Made by a program: the position numbers and the translations under genes. Under the pieces are notes generated by a model. That model saw nothing but the letters and a program-made list of their open reading frames with translations. It searched no databases and had not been told where the DNA came from. Below are positions 10,523 through 23,654 of a stretch of 64,000 nt of DNA, one piece after another. Position 1 is the stretch's first letter; each line of letters begins with the position of its first letter. Source of the stretch: Conchocele bisecta (Eukaryota; Mollusca; Bivalvia; Lucinida; Thyasiridae); NCBI GenBank assembly GCA_029237695.1, contig CM055272.1, positions 32,746,791-32,810,790 on the forward strand. Reading direction: 5' to 3'.

Positions 10523-10685
10523 AGGATATTCCATCGTACATTTTGAATAGCGGGAAATAATACACGAGTGTGTGTCGGCTTCCGCGTAAGCAACGAGCGA
10601 GCGTAGCAAACGAGTTGCTTGCACGGACGCCGACGGACACGAGTGTATTATTTCCACTATTCAAACATGTACGATGGAATATCCT
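10523..10685. repeat. Long hairpin MITE
   Basis: The left arm starts AGGATATTCCATCGTACA and the right arm ends TGTACGATGGAATATCCT. The arms of about 65 bp include GAAATAATACAC and its complement and surround a short AACGAGCGAGCGTAGC core. Design and size resemble the hairpin at 26429-26565. Confidence 0.8.
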
Positions 10686-10959
10686 ATTTATTATACTTCC
10701 ACGGCGGATATATATATGCACATTTAGTCTATTTTTGAGATTACAATCAATGAATTGTGATGTGTGCATGAATAGTTATACAATGACTTTTTCCCCCGCG
10801 TTTTGACGTTACGTTGTGTGACGTCAAATGTGACGTCATGTACACTTTTTGAAATCCAAATTACGCAGCTGTTTCTAGAGCCAGATATATTTTAGTGCAT
10901 GTTTGGAATGTGTTCAATCATGTTAACATTCTAGATTAGTCGAGACCCTTTCCAAATTT

Positions 10960-11424
10960 CTAAATTACTTTATTTTGACTGTAATACAAATTTAACTTTT
11001 CCATGGTCATATTAACATATGGTCTTTTACTGAGGTCCGCTAATAAGACCGACTCGCTAATAAGACCACTTTTCTTCAGTCCCGCAAGTGGTCTTAATAC
11101 CGGAACTTTACTGTGGCTCGTGGTTTCCAAGAAAACAGGCGCGCAATTACGGGTGTTCTCTTCACGGTGTATTATTTGTAAGGAGTTGATTACGGGTTTT
11201 CTCTCACAGCGAAACCCGTGCAAATAATTTGCAAGAGTGTAATAAATTGCGATACTCTTTTTTGTGCATAACCATGTATTTATATGATTCCAAATATTTA
11301 TGGTTATTAGATTATGTCTACAATTGTTGTTTATATCAGTTTCATTTCGGAGTGAATACAATATGTTTGACAAAAAAAGGCAGATTTTGATTCCAGCCTC
11401 CATGTTATAAAACATTCTGAGCAT
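10960..11424. other. MITE-like block with CAGTAAA ends; long frame probably fortuitous
   Basis: Around 11024-11115 there are repeated CTAATAAGACC blocks, with inverted GGTCTTTTACTG and CAGTAAAGTTCC-type ends, suggesting a small pogo-like MITE. A 154-codon open frame on the minus strand crosses this repeat. It has no recognisable domain and a shadow frame on the other strand, so I do not call it a gene. Confidence 0.35.
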
Positions 11425-11633
11425 GTACTCTGGTTCACATGCTCGAAATCAGGAAATACTTGATCGAGACTAAGCTGTGCTCCATCTTGGCCAATCAGTC
11501 TGTTTTATTTTGAGTACAGTTGTGGAGAAATATAAATTATAAAAAAGTACTCTCCAAATGGTCCAGTAGGTCCACACTAGGTTAGTACACAAATGCTTCA
11601 CAAACTTGGCTTTGCTGGTGGAATTACACACTG

Positions 11634-11755
11634 AGCTCCAGATGAGGTGCGTATTGGCGTATTTTACACACTTAATTTAGCTGAATACACCTTGATTATC
11701 AACAGTGGGCATACAAAATACTCGCAGGAAATTGAAAATACGCATTGCTTTTTAG
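11634..11755 (+). mobile_element. hAT-type MITE family copy (partial)
   Basis: It begins GAGCTCCAGATGAGGTGCGT and continues ATTGGCGTATTTTACACAC and AATACGCATTG, matching the first half of the intact element at 15013-15310. It abuts the following pearl-like element. Confidence 0.6.
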
Positions 11756-11816
11756 CGCGCCTTTGGCATACCCTCGGCGTCGTAGGCGTCCGTCTGTCTG
11801 TCCGTCCGTCCGCCTC

Positions 11817-11848
<32 letters not shown>

Positions 11849-12396
11849 CGTCTGTCTTCAAATATTATAATGGCCTATATTTTCTGTTTCCTTGCTTGGA
11901 TTTGCTTCATATTTCACACACGCATTGCTCCAAGGGTCCTCTACTGTGCTGTGGCAAATCCACGTCCGTGCCGCCCCTTCTAATCCCAGGGTCAAGGTCA
12001 CATACTTTGTGCATCTCGAAACCTTAACACTCGGCCGCTCGGGTAAATGGCCTATATTTTCTGTTTCCTTGCTTGGATTTGCTTCATATTTCACACACGC
12101 ATTGCTCCAAGGGTCCTCTACTGTGCTGTGGCAAATCCACGTCCGTGCCGCCCCTTCTAAGCCCAGGGTCAAGGTCACATATTTTGTGCATCTCGAAACC
12201 TTAACACTCGGACGCTCGGGTAAATGGCCTATATTTTCTGTTTTCTTGCTTGGATTTGCTTCATATTTCACACACGCATTGCTCCAAGTGTCCTCTACTG
12301 TGCTGTGGCAAATCCACGTCCGTACCGCCCCTCCTAAGCCCAGGGTCAAGGTCACATACTTTGTGCATCTCGAAACCTTAACGCTCGGACGCTTTC
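11756..12396 (+). mobile_element. Pearl/BIV160-like element with three 177-bp units
   Basis: The start block is GGCATACCCTCGGCGTCGTA. A CTGT/CCGT microsatellite follows (about 11790-11858), then three tandem units of 177 bp beginning TGGCCTATATTTTCTG at 11871, 12048 and 12225. Each unit contains TTCACACACGCATTGCTCCA and CAGGGTCAAGGTCACAT. The units differ at only a few positions. The same start block, microsatellite and a single unit occur inverted at 59570-59790. This architecture matches the pearl-type, presumed non-autonomous Helitron-like elements known from bivalves. Confidence 0.75.
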
Positions 12397-12575
12397 CTGG
12401 CAAAATAAACATTCATTCACCATTTCCCCACGTATTGATTTGCATTATGTATACATTTTATATCAGATGTAAATTTCCACACTGATATCAGGGGCGATAA
12501 CGGTGTTTCGTTAAAATGTTAACGGGCATTACTATTTATTCCCTGTATTTATTTTTCAATGTGCAATGATCATAC
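12397..12575 (+). repeat. Dispersed repeat shared with 31019-31190
   Basis: CTGGCAAAATAAACATTCAT, ATACATTTTATATCAGATG, CTGATATCAGGGGCGATAAC and GTGCAATGA blocks are colinear with 31019-31190. This may be a common right flank of pearl-like elements. Confidence 0.6.
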
Positions 12576-13986
12576 TTTATAATCTGTCAACAATATTCTT
12601 TTTTCCGGTAACGCATCTAATTAGTATAAATAATTAAAACATATCATGTCTCATTGCATATGAAAATAGCTCGATACCACCGCGAGTCACTATCAGTAAA
12701 ATAAATATTACTAAATTATTACATGTAAATAGTTTTGCCTTACACACAAAGCACCACCCGTAGACACACATTGTGGCCAAATATTATCAACATCGGTGAA
12801 GCGGTTCATGGTTATTGAGTTATTGGAAAATGAAAGGTGTTACTAACGTACGTATGTACGCACATACACTATAATCCACTCTTGCCTATCGACGAGAGGA
12901 TAAGATACTGCATGATCTGGTGGCAGTTTCTCTTATATGTACCACACAAGATAACTTGACCACGCCCTCCCCTGTGAGTCGCTTATCATTCAAGCAGTGA
13001 CTTATAACAGTCGTCAATTCTACATGTCACATAAATAAATGCCAAGTTTATCACAGGAGATTGAATTTCCTGTATGATCTTTGAGTTTTAAACTTCCAGA
13101 CATGTGGGTTAAGGACCCGTGCGGCCCCTGATCATCCAATGATTCATGCATAATTGCTTCGTAAATGTGATGGGATATATGCATAACATACATGTGAACA
13201 TTATCTTGTTACTATATCCTACACAGTGCATGGAGTTGCCATACCGGCCATGTTAGTGTGTACAAGCCATCGCCTAGTTTTACCTGTTATTGCGTTTGAC
13301 ACCCATCACTAATAATATGACAAACACATAAATACAATTTGGTACAACATGATGGGGAGACATCAGACTACAGCGTGCTAGTCTATGTTTTCATCAAATT
13401 TATATACAAAGTCTGATATCTGAAGGGTGTCTTGATCCTTCGTTAAAATGTTTGTGAATTCAGGAAGGACTGTGTAACAGTAAGAACAATACACATGTCG
13501 TGCTATAGATATATACCTGTATCACCATACATATCATACTGTATCAAATCCAGTGACTTGTAAGCTGTTATCTGAGTGTATTGTCACTACTGTCTACTTG
13601 CCTGCTATGTGAGTAAATACGGCTTTTACCTGTGTCATATGTACTTCTAATAATAGACAGTGCATCAGTTTGACATTGATAAAGTGTAATTGTATATTTT
13701 GTGAGTCATGGTAGAAAAACTCAGATATCTAGCTTCTTGTGTAGTCTGCTGAAATAATATTTATAGGACGTTGTCGTCCTATATATCTACTTTTACTAGA
13801 TTGACTGCCATATTATTTCCTGTACGAGTCAAATGCTCCAGGTAAGGAATTAGTAATTGAGTATTGTCACTCCATCATTTCTGAAGCAATTGGGTATTTG
13901 ACAATATTTTAATTGGGTAAAATAAAATCACACTAGTTACTGTTTACATGTCAACAGACAGCAATTATTGAATACTTTGCTTCGAA
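12576..13986. other. AT-rich intergenic DNA, nothing recognised
   Basis: No exon, RNA gene or bounded repeat was seen. Short palindromes such as ACGTACGTATGTACGCAC near 12848 are present. Confidence 0.45.
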
Positions 13987-14066
13987 ATGAAAACATGTCT
14001 TGGCATTTCATTAGAATTGTCTCCTTGGAGACAATATTTTAATGAAATACCAGGATGTGTTTTCAT
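13987..14066. repeat. Near-perfect hairpin (foldback MITE)
   Basis: The left arm ATGAAAACATGTCTTGGCAT pairs with the right arm ending in GGATGTGTTTTCAT. Both include a TTTCATTA/TAATGAAA core and meet at CTCCTTGGAG. It is related in design to 8891-8981. Confidence 0.75.
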
Positions 14067-14764
14067 GGAAAATAAGAAAAATATGCTATATTTGTGGTCT
14101 GTTTATTGTGTTCTGCAGCATGAAGAAGGTACCACACAATTTGTATTGCTTTTTGATACTCGCTACTTCTGATTTCAATTGGGGTTTAAGCAATTTTAAT
14201 TGGGTATCTAAGCAAATACGCAGCTTATCTGGAGCTCTGGATCCTTTTCCCCAAAATCGACATACTGTGTATTATAAAAGATGAGTGCAGAAACGTCAAA
14301 GACTGTCTAGGAAATGGGACATTTGAGACAAGATATGTGACTTTTTCCATAAATAACATCGAAAGTTGATGAAATGTTCAGAGGAAATGCGGAATATAAT
14401 TTGCTATAAAAAATTTCAACTTTCGAAGTGATTTACATAAAATATCACAGCTTCTGCAAATAGTTTTCATGAAAAATCACACACACAGCTTCTTAACCAC
14501 ACAATCACATGGCTGGTCTCATTCGGGTCTGTCTGGCATAGAAATTATCTCCCGTGATAACTTTATGTATTACACCAATACTGATTTTGAAAATTATAAA
14601 ATTACACAAAATATATATTTGTGTTTATGTCTTTCATGGAAAAAGCCATACACAAAAATATATATCATTTGTAAATTTTTAAATTATACTTTAACAATTT
14701 TTTTTTTTAGAAATCAGTATTGGCGACATAATGTATTGGGATAAAGGTGGTACTTCCAGATAAA

Positions 14765-14924
14765 AGCCTGGGCCCGGTTGCTCAAAACATCCGTTAGCTT
14801 AACGGACTGTTAAATCCTTAACTGAATGGTTAAAATCTCTGTTTTAACAGAGATTTTAACCATTCAGTTAAGGATTTAACAGTCCGTTAAGCTAACTGGT
14901 GTTTTGAACAACCGGGCCCAGGCT
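14765..14924. repeat. 160-bp near-perfect palindrome MITE
   Basis: It starts AGCCTGGGCCCGGTTGCTCA and ends TTGAACAACCGGGCCCAGGCT. The arms of almost 80 bp differ at only a handful of positions and meet around CTCTGTTTTAACAGAG near 14845. The GGGCCCGGTTGTTCA terminus is the type seen in ISL2EU/IS4EU-like DNA transposons, and no gene is present. Confidence 0.85.
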
Positions 14925-15012
14925 AATTTAAACCCATTCCTTCCTTTCGGAATACACCTTTTCGGGTATGAAATTTATTAATATTTTTATTTTTGTTATT
15001 TCTCAATGAAAG

Positions 15013-15310
15013 CAGAGTTCCAGATAATAAGGTGCATATTGGCGTATTTTACGCATTTATTTTAGTAGAATACGCACAAAATACTCACAGCAAAGTGAAA
15101 ATATGCATTGATTTTCAAATTGAGTAGTGAAAATACTGTAATAAAGTTAAAATTTACTTAGTTGATAATAAGAGAATTTATTTTTTTTTCATTAATTCCC
15201 TATTTGATAAGGAAGAAAATCAATAATACATTTGCAAAAGTAAAATACGCATTGAATTTGAAATCTGGGGGTATAATACTCTTTAGATACAAAACTTATC
15301 TGGAGCTCTG
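15013..15310. mobile_element. Intact hAT-type MITE with target duplication
   Basis: The termini are CAGAGTTCCAGATAA on the left and TTATCTGGAGCTCTG on the right, an inverted repeat with one mismatch. A 7-bp direct repeat ATGAAAG flanks it exactly (15006-15012 and 15311-15317). CAGAG-type ends favour hAT, whose target duplication is normally 8 bp. The interior is AT-rich and non-coding, with two AATACGCA motifs facing each other. Partial copies lie at 6180, 8228, 11634 and about 14130-14240. Confidence 0.8.
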
Positions 15311-15466
15311 ATGAAAGTATATGTTGTGACCACTCATTTGAACCGTCTCGACGGTTCAAATGGTGGTCGCGACATATACTTCCGAGTTCATAAAAGGAAA
15401 ATATTTAGGATTTTCCATAAACATAATGGCATATCCTCAGCATGAAAAAGGTTAATATAATAAACA

Positions 15467-17185
15467 AGAGGGCCATGATGGCCCTAATTCGCTCACCTGA
15501 CTCCATGCACATCAGAGAAGAATGTGACATTGAGTTCATATGTGTTTTAAAAGAATTGTGCTATTTTTAGATGGCGGTCATCTTGGATTAAGCGATGACT
15601 CTCAGTTTACCAAATCTGAAAATGCTTCGCCCAGGGATCTTAACTTACTATGAAGTTTGGCCAGCATCGGCCATGTGGTTCCTGAGAAAAAGGCGTTCAA
15701 AATCTTGAATAAATGGACGTTTTGGCGGCAATCATGGATGACATAATCATCGGATTCCGACAAATATTGCACCAGAGCAATCGTCTCATCGATACCTTCA
15801 ATTTGATATATGACATGAGCATATTCGGTCAAAAATAAAATTTGACCCCAATTTGACCCTACGGGCCACGCCCATTTTTGACCCCGGGGTCACCATTTTC
15901 ACAACTTTGAAAGAGCATTGTACATTGATCATTCCTACCAAGGTTCGTCGAAATCTGGCCAGCGGTTCATGGGAAGAAGATTTTTTAAGAACTTATGCTA
16001 TTTTTAGACGGCGGCCATCTTGGATTAGCGATGACCTCCATTTTAACAAATCTGAAAAGGCTTCACCCATGGACCATAACTTTTAAGTTTGGCTACCATG
16101 GGCCAAGCGGTTCATGTGAAGAAGAATTTTGAAATCTCTAATAAAAGAACGACCTTTTGACCTTTCGGCGGCCATCTTGGATGACATAACCATCCGATTT
16201 CGACAAACAAATCACCAGAGTGTTCGCCTCATTGATACCTTTGATTTGACATATAACATGACCATATTTGGTCAAAAATAAAATTTGACCCCAATTTGAC
16301 CCCACGTGCCACGCTCATTTTTGATCCCGGGATCACCATTTTAACAACTTTGAAAGAGCATTGTACATCGATAATTCCTACCAAGTTTCGTCGAAATCCA
16401 GCTAGCGGTTCATGAGAAGAAGATTTTTTAAGAACTTATGCTATTTTTAGACGGCGGCCATCTTGGATTAGCGATGACCTCCATTTTAACAAACCTGAAA
16501 AGGTTTCACCCATGGAACATAACTTTTAAGTTTGGCTACCATGGGCCAAGCGGTTCATGTGAAGAAGAATTCCGGCGGCCATCTTGGATTAGCGATGACC
16601 TCCATTTTAACAAACCTGAAAAGGTTTCACCCATGGAACATAACTTTTAAGTTTGGCTACCATGGGCCAAGCGGTTCATGTGAAGAAGAATTCCGGCGGC
16701 CATCTTGGATGACATAACCATCCGATTTCGACAAAAAATGCACCAGAGTGATCGCCTCGTTGATACCTTCCATTTGATTTATGACAGGACCATATTTGGT
16801 CAAAAATAAAATTTGACCCCTCGGGCCACGCCCATTTTTGACTCCGGTGTCACCATTTTAACAACTTTGAAAGAGCATTGTACATTGATCATTCCTACCA
16901 GGTTTTGTCGAAATCCGGTTGGCGGCTCTTGAGAAGAAGATTTTTTAAGAATTTGTGCTATTTTTAGACGCGGCAATCTTGGATTACGTAATGACGTCAT
17001 TTTAACAATTTTGTAACCCCCCTACCTAAGGACTATGACCATGAAGTTTGGTGACCATAGGCCCAATGGTTACCGAGGAGAAGACGTTTGAAAATGTTCA
17101 CGGACGACGACGATGGACGACGACGACGGACACATTGCGGTAACAAGAGCCTACATGAGCTTCGCTCAGGTGAGCTCAGGTGAGC
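15467..17185 (+). mobile_element. 1.7 kb repeat-array element with 9-bp target duplication
   Basis: It is flanked by TAATAAACA on both sides (15458-15466 and 17186-17194). It begins AGAGGGCCATGATGGCCC...CGCTCACCTGA and ends GCGGTAACAAGAGCC...CAGGTGAGC. It is built from about three 430-480 bp units containing GGCGGCCATCTTGGAT, ACTTTGAAAGAGCATTGTAC and ATTTGACCCCAATTTGACCC. One segment is duplicated perfectly with a 121-bp period (from 16452 and 16573, with the shared start again at 16694). The open frames in it are repeat translations, not genes. Confidence 0.75.
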
Positions 17186-17611
17186 TAATAAACAATAGGC
17201 AGCTGTTGCCATGTTATACGAGACTCGCCATGTAATGTGTACCTTTTCATTGAATACAATTACAGAAACTCAGATATTTTCTGCAAATTAGGTTGAAAGA
17301 TGACAACATATTTGCATCAAATGCGAAATTGAATTCCACATTTGCTATGACAATTTTGTCAACTTCGATGTCATTTACGGAAACTATTGTACATTTTTCA
17401 TGATATATCACACATGTTCTTCGGTACAAAATCAAATGGCGTATCTGTTATTGCTGGTGCAATGTGGACGAGAAAGCATTAAAACAAATGTATGCAAAAC
17501 AGATATGTGTGTAATATGTAAAGTAACATCGAGATATTAGCATTATGTTTGTGACAAGATATGTCTGCCACTTTGGGTGGCATGTTGTTATTGAAAATAT
17601 TATTGTAAACA

Positions 17612-18140
17612 TCAGCTACTTTTTAAAGGTACCTGCCCACTCAGTAGGCACAAAATGTTCTTCATATAAGATACATCAATGTGCCGAAACATACCAAATA
17701 TAACTAACGAATCATAATAATCCAAATTGTGAAATGTAATACAATCAAAATGGCATCCAAGATGGCCGCCAACATCTCTTAACTCTAAACTGAGCAAACA
17801 TGTGGAACATTTGGAATGACTATATTCGAATGTAATAGTGGGGTTATTAGACACTACACAATAGATTTAATAAATAGTTTAACTATATATTATGCTATGT
17901 ATATTGATATTCAAGATGGCCGCAAAATTGCGAGAAATGTCGAAAATGACGTAAATTTGAAATAAAATATATAACATTGACCCTAATTACTATACTATAT
18001 GTATTTGAATTTGTTATATGGGTCATTTGAAGACATTTGAAGTACGCAGTACATTAAATGCATCCTGTATTTATTATATTATGCAAAATGATATTCAAGA
18101 AGGCCACCAAATTGTGAGAAATATCGCAAAATAACTTTCA
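17612..18140 (+). repeat. Diverged tandem units with 'CAAGATGGCCGC' motif
   Basis: It starts with a GCCCACTCAGTAGGCAC block that is also found at 30960. Units of about 160-190 bp then repeat ATATTCAAGATGGCCGC / CATCCAAGATGGCCGCC and an AGAAAT.TCG block near 17750, 17905 and 18095. Confidence 0.5.
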
Positions 18141-19044
18141 TCTATATACAGCAAATCAGCACAGGGAAATGAAAATAAAACAAACCACTTTATTGCTATT
18201 TATGCTTGACACATGTCTTAGTTCATTGCAACATTATCAAACACAATTATGTTTGTAACCGCATAACTAATTGGAATAACCTTCTAAATTAGCAAACTTA
18301 TCAGTAACTTTTAAACAAATCATCAGTGGCATTATCGTCATGAAGCACCACATTGAAATTATGGATCATAAGTACCATTGATTTATATCGGTAGTTTAAC
18401 CCAATAATGATGGTACCTAGAAATATATTAATTGTAAATAATTCATTTTCAAATGTGTTTGTGGAAGATGGTCAGCATAATAGTAAAATGTTCATACGTG
18501 AGGTGATAGCAGCAGCTATATTATATTATCAGTTGGTAGTTCCATTCGCGCGGATAAACATGATTGATCGATTGAGCGAATTTGAAATATCCATTTAATT
18601 TACTATACTTCACTCATTATTACCATATTTACCAACTCAGCAAAGTTAACGTACGTATACATGTACATGCAAGATTCACATTCTAATTTGTGTGATATTT
18701 GACTTTTTGACATCTGCAGAAACTGGTATAACATATGCATACCACCACCATATTATTCCCATGCATAATATTCATGCAACCATATACAATGATCGATATG
18801 TGTATCCCTTGTCTAGAGTGATGATTGAATCGATTTGATTCATACTGGGTTTGCTTTTTTGCGATATACTATGCCGTATACATGTACCAGGTGCGACATG
18901 TTTCAACTCGTTCTGGTATGCATACATATGACGTATGACTTTACGGTACACCGAAGACAAAATAAAGTAGTAAGTAGTAAGTATAAACATTATGTAAAAT
19001 TAAACTCGTGATTTTGGACCGCTGGAATGCTAGATAGATATATG
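18141..19044. other. AT-rich intergenic DNA, nothing recognised
   Basis: No supported gene or repeat boundary is visible. Open frames are short and unremarkable. Confidence 0.4.
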
Positions 19045-19370
19045 ATTACTTTTGTTTAACGGGCTGTCAACAGCTATGGTAATTTTAGGCACAGATCAAC
19101 TAGAGGTAAATCCCGTATTTCATCTGTAAAGAGGAATCCTAAAATCAAAACTGAATATTTGCATCAAGTAAACATATATTCAGCCCACAACTTAGAATAT
19201 CCGGACTTTTGCCAGGTTCTCCATTGATAAGAAACTCTTAGTCCCAGCGCCTAAACGTAATCGGAGTACACTAATCTTACTACACGTACACCTGGGATAA
19301 CCGGCTTCAACACTCACGTACAAAAAAGCCAAACTGTAAGTGAGGGCCAAATCAAGGATACTATCACGAT
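19045..19370 (-). mobile_element. SINE-like repeat, family A, reverse copy
   Basis: Read on the minus strand it has the family order: TTTGGCCCTCACTTAC, then the GATTACGTTTAGG region and the GGCAAAAGTC/ATTCAGTTTTGA middle. It ends with AGCTGTTGACAGCCCGTTAA and an A-rich tail. It is more diverged than the copies at 3.1 and 27.8 kb. Confidence 0.5.
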
Positions 19371-22300
19371 TTTGTTAACAATGACCCGCACCGTTAACCG
19401 CCCAGCCAACCGCATACAGCTTGTCAGTTAGTGTAAACATGTTCCCATGGACAGAAGAATATTTAAACGTCGGTTGTCAACAGCAAAATTCAAGGGAATA
19501 ATACCGGGAGAGTGTGTCACATACTCCCATATAATTGCATGATTCTACAAAGTGTGTACTTATATAATGTATACATTGCCGTGCCATCCATATGCATTAC
19601 ACATAATATATAACTTGCACCATTGTAAACAATATATATCCATTGTAACCACCCGAGAAGGTCATGCTATTATACATGTATCCATACCAGTTCGATATAC
19701 AAATCAAATCATTTGATAAAATATACATATCCATGTATACAATGCCATAATTATATTTTCAAAACGTATGTATATTTTGTGATATTCTGTTTATTTTCAC
19801 AGACAAATGCGGATGTATGTCCATCATTTGGAGTATTGAACACATGTTTGAAAGTGTTTCCAAAATGAATTGACTATTGACCAGGAATATAATGTTATTA
19901 TTGGGCTGTCTAGTTAATATGATTGGTAACGAGCACACTTCTCACAATTAAGCTAGCATGACGATCATTGGCCAACGCAGTATGTAATATGACATGATGA
20001 ATGGCATGGGAATGCTTATTACAAATATGCATGGCTTTATCCCACATTAAGGTTCCCACATATGTCTTTACATGTGCCAACACTTTAAATTAACCATTGT
20101 TCGTGAGTTGCAAGCATTGGAAAATAAATACAATACACGGTAACAATATAATTCATACAGTCACTGGTGTAATCAGTTCGCCATTAAACACTACATGTGC
20201 TGTATTTATTTGACTAATTAAACAGTATTTAAACTAATAAACCCAAAACTTAATAATATACAGGTTCACTATTAGTGATATTGATGGTCCTATGACTGTG
20301 TGTGGATACACGGTGTAACACATGAGCTGGTGTAATACAAATAATATACTGCCGTAAATTGATAAATTCGGAGATTTTGGTGAACATAGGCACACCAGTT
20401 GTGTAATAATACTGTCCTACTAATGTATGCGTTTCTATCAGGATCACCATTGGAATAACAGTATCACTGAATATGGTATCCTGTTGTATTTTGTAGTAAA
20501 ATGTACGTAGTGAAGATGTGCATACTTCTTAAACTGAACTATATTGGATTGTGCATACACCGGAATGGCTTTTCAGACTACATACATACTAATAGTGGCT
20601 TGTATATATACCTAGTTATATAATTATATACATGAGCTTGGATGATATATACATCTTTTCAGAGGTCATACATACTTTTAGCCACATTTGTTATGTTGGT
20701 ACATAAATGCAAAGAATACATTGGAGCGATGTACTCGTATATTTGAAATCTCCAATGACGCTGTTATTCGAATGCTAAGCAGGTAGATGCCAATCTATTG
20801 CAAGTTGATTACAAACCTAAATCATTTTTGGTTTCAAGTGTAGAGTAGCACATGTGCTACAATTAAGAACACTGAATGTTCAAAACATGATAGCGAAAAT
20901 AATGTCTGTATGCGTACATAGTAGCTGTATGCATGCATATAGTGGATATATTTGAAGAGCATATGCATGATTAGCTGCGAGCCTCTCGCAGCTTATGTAA
21001 CCGGTTCTCAAAATACAGTCAGATATCACGGCGCTATTTTTTCTGCTGGCGCGTATGTATACATCTTGTATCTAGGTCATTGTTACCGACTCGTTTTATG
21101 CTATTTTACATTTCACAATTATTAGAATGTATATCTTTGCTACATAATTAATTGAAGAAAACCCAATGGAACCTCAGATTTAGCCGTTCATTTTCCACAA
21201 ATAAAACGGACTATTTTGGTCGCGCATTAATGGTGTGTAAACCCGAATCACACCTGTCTGGTTTTTTTTGTGTAAACCCGAATCACACCTGTCCGGAATG
21301 TATCACTCACAACTACGGCATGTACAAATTTGCAACCACAGGTGTTTGAAGCGTGAATCCGGATATGGAATTACCACCCTTATCGCATCGCCGTATTTCA
21401 CCGATATTGATTTCGAAAATCAGTCATATTTTCCTTAAATGATGTCGAAAATTGATAACAATTTCAGACCGCATCGGAATTGAATATACGATGCTCTTGG
21501 TTGGGATAGGCTAGTTGTCATCTTTTGTAGGGACCTTTGTCACATCGTGGCAAATTATCTTACGCTTAACAATCATGTTGATCATCCGTCTGTTCATGTT
21601 ACTGTATCAGTGCAAAGTTGTGCCACTTATTAAAACGTTTTGTTGCTGCACTTACTATGGACTGTACTGGTTATAGTAATTTGCATCTTAATAGGCATCC
21701 ATTTATCTCTGCTGCAAACACCGACTGAACAAATGATTTGCTGATGATATGTGTATCACACAAGTGGAACAATACTACATTCCTCTTGTTAATTACACGT
21801 TATTACTTATGAAGATGTGTATGTAATGCATAAAAAACAAGTGCTAAGCCTTACTGGATTCTTCCTGATTCTATGCAGCTCCTTCCCCTCTCCACATACA
21901 AAATATGTCGAGTGTTATACAGTTTCCCATAACACCATTTACTACAATTACTCTATTTGAAATATTTAAAGGAGAATGTACTAAAACACTGTTTACCACC
22001 CATTTCAGTTGGGCTCGCAGCTCAGTACTTTCAGTACTTTGATTTTAGAAGGAGCATGCACCTTCATTGTTTTGTTTATATGATAATTATGAATTGGTAT
22101 ATCAACCTTACCGGTTATCAAATGTTACTATTATGAAATCATTGTTAAATATTACTTACAAATGCCTCACTTACAAAATACAATATTGCAATGGGCGCCT
22201 CAAATGAGATTTTACACCAATGGAGCAAAAGATCTTCATGTATTAGGCAATGAGCATGATGCATACACTGACCAGTGTGCACTTTCACTGGTAATGGATG

Positions 22301-22622
22301 ACGGCCATGCACCATGTCTTTGGTTATATTGCATTCTTGTCTCAGACGGTGAGAACAGCAGCAACCACAAACGAGAGGTTTATTGCGCCAGTGCACCAGT
22401 GGACAAGCATTGTTGCTTGTATCGCTTTTCAGTGTACCGGTATTCCTTTTCCATATTCCGGGAGATTAGCATGTTGCAATTTGACTTCATTGGCGTTTGT
22501 ATTCTATGGTGTACTCATGAGTTATGTTACATGATAACCATTTATTTTGTTATTATTTTATTTGGGGACCATAGTCCAGAATGCTGTAATTTCGACAGCT
22601 ATGCAGAATTTGCCATTTCGAT
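19371..22622. other. AT-rich intergenic DNA with minor repeats
   Basis: No gene is supported. A direct duplication of GTGTAAACCCGAATCACACC lies at about 21235-21290, and a small hairpin AGCTGCGAG-CCT-CTCGCAGCT at 20972-20992. A 155-codon frame at 22162-22629 has no recognised domain and runs into the palindrome at 22623. Confidence 0.4.
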
Positions 22623-22690
22623 GGTCTAGTAACATAAAGTCGTAACTGCTATGCTTTAGCATAGCAGTTACGACCTTATGTTACTAGACC
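22623..22690. repeat. Near-perfect 33-bp-arm palindrome
   Basis: The arms 22623-22655 (GGTCTAGTAACATAAAGTCG...) and 22658-22690 (...TTATGTTACTAGACC) differ at one position and are separated by only TT. Confidence 0.85.
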
Positions 22691-23626
22691 ACCGATTTGT
22701 GCAGTATTACTTGTGTTATTTTTACACTGTGTTTCGCTTAAGCCGTTGTCAGGAGGCGTTTATGTTATGGACTGATAGTCTGTGACAATACAGCACAGTC
22801 CGTGACATATATGACCAGTTGTCATAAAATACTTTTGCATATTTTGTCTGGTAGTCGTGTTCGGCGATTAGCAAGGGTCTCTTGACTGTTTCTGTTAATG
22901 TTTTTAATATGAATCTCGGTGTCACATGAAGACTGTGTGATTACCATTGTACTCTTGCCTTTGTTGACTATGGACATACATACTTACATTTTGGTTTATA
23001 ATGAACCTTCTGTCTCCTTTGGATATTATATTTACGTTTTAGAAATGGAGTGGTATAACATTTTCCACATATAACACAAATTAGGTAGTAATATCATCAA
23101 TATAGACTGATATATGTCTCCTCACAAATTATACATTTCTATTCATATTGGATTGATAATGTAAGACAGTGATAATTTAATACAGTAAATGCCTAAGCAA
23201 GGCACGTAGGGTAAATTAATATCTGCTCACTTCTACACTAGTTAATTATCATAACTTTATATGCCAATTGTAAACGTAAATATATTTATATGTGTACATG
23301 TACATTGCAAACTTTAGATTATATTTTCGCTATGCCGTTAGTCAAACTGTATTGTTAATGTTTCTGTATATGTTGTACATGCTCATGGGCCAGTTGGCTT
23401 AATGCAAATAAACTTTCATATGCTAATACCGGTGAATGAAGCCAATGGCATCCAGTGAATACATAAATAATACTAATATTAATATAAATAATAATAATAA
23501 TAATAATAATGATAATAATAGTAATACACCAATCTCTCATTGTAAACTGATACAATTGGTAGACTACATGTAAGTACAGACGTGTGCAACATAACATTTT
23601 AGACATTTAGAGTAAATATTAACATA
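22691..23626. other. AT-rich intergenic DNA with (AAT)n microsatellite
   Basis: The only notable structure is an (AAT)n tract with minor interruptions at about 23478-23525. Confidence 0.6.
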
Positions 23627-23654
23627 TTGTGTGGATTGTTCGCAGAAAAAAACA

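Noticed and set aside
10960..11424. 154-codon minus-strand frame
   Set aside because: It spans a repeat with CTAATAAGACC blocks, has no recognisable domain and no splice or poly(A) support.
22162..22629. 155-codon + frame, and a hydrophobic minus-strand reading loosely like a GPCR TM2-TM3 segment
   Set aside because: The + frame has no domain and ends in a palindrome. The minus reading has several stops and rests on a few hydrophobic stretches; chance is the better explanation.
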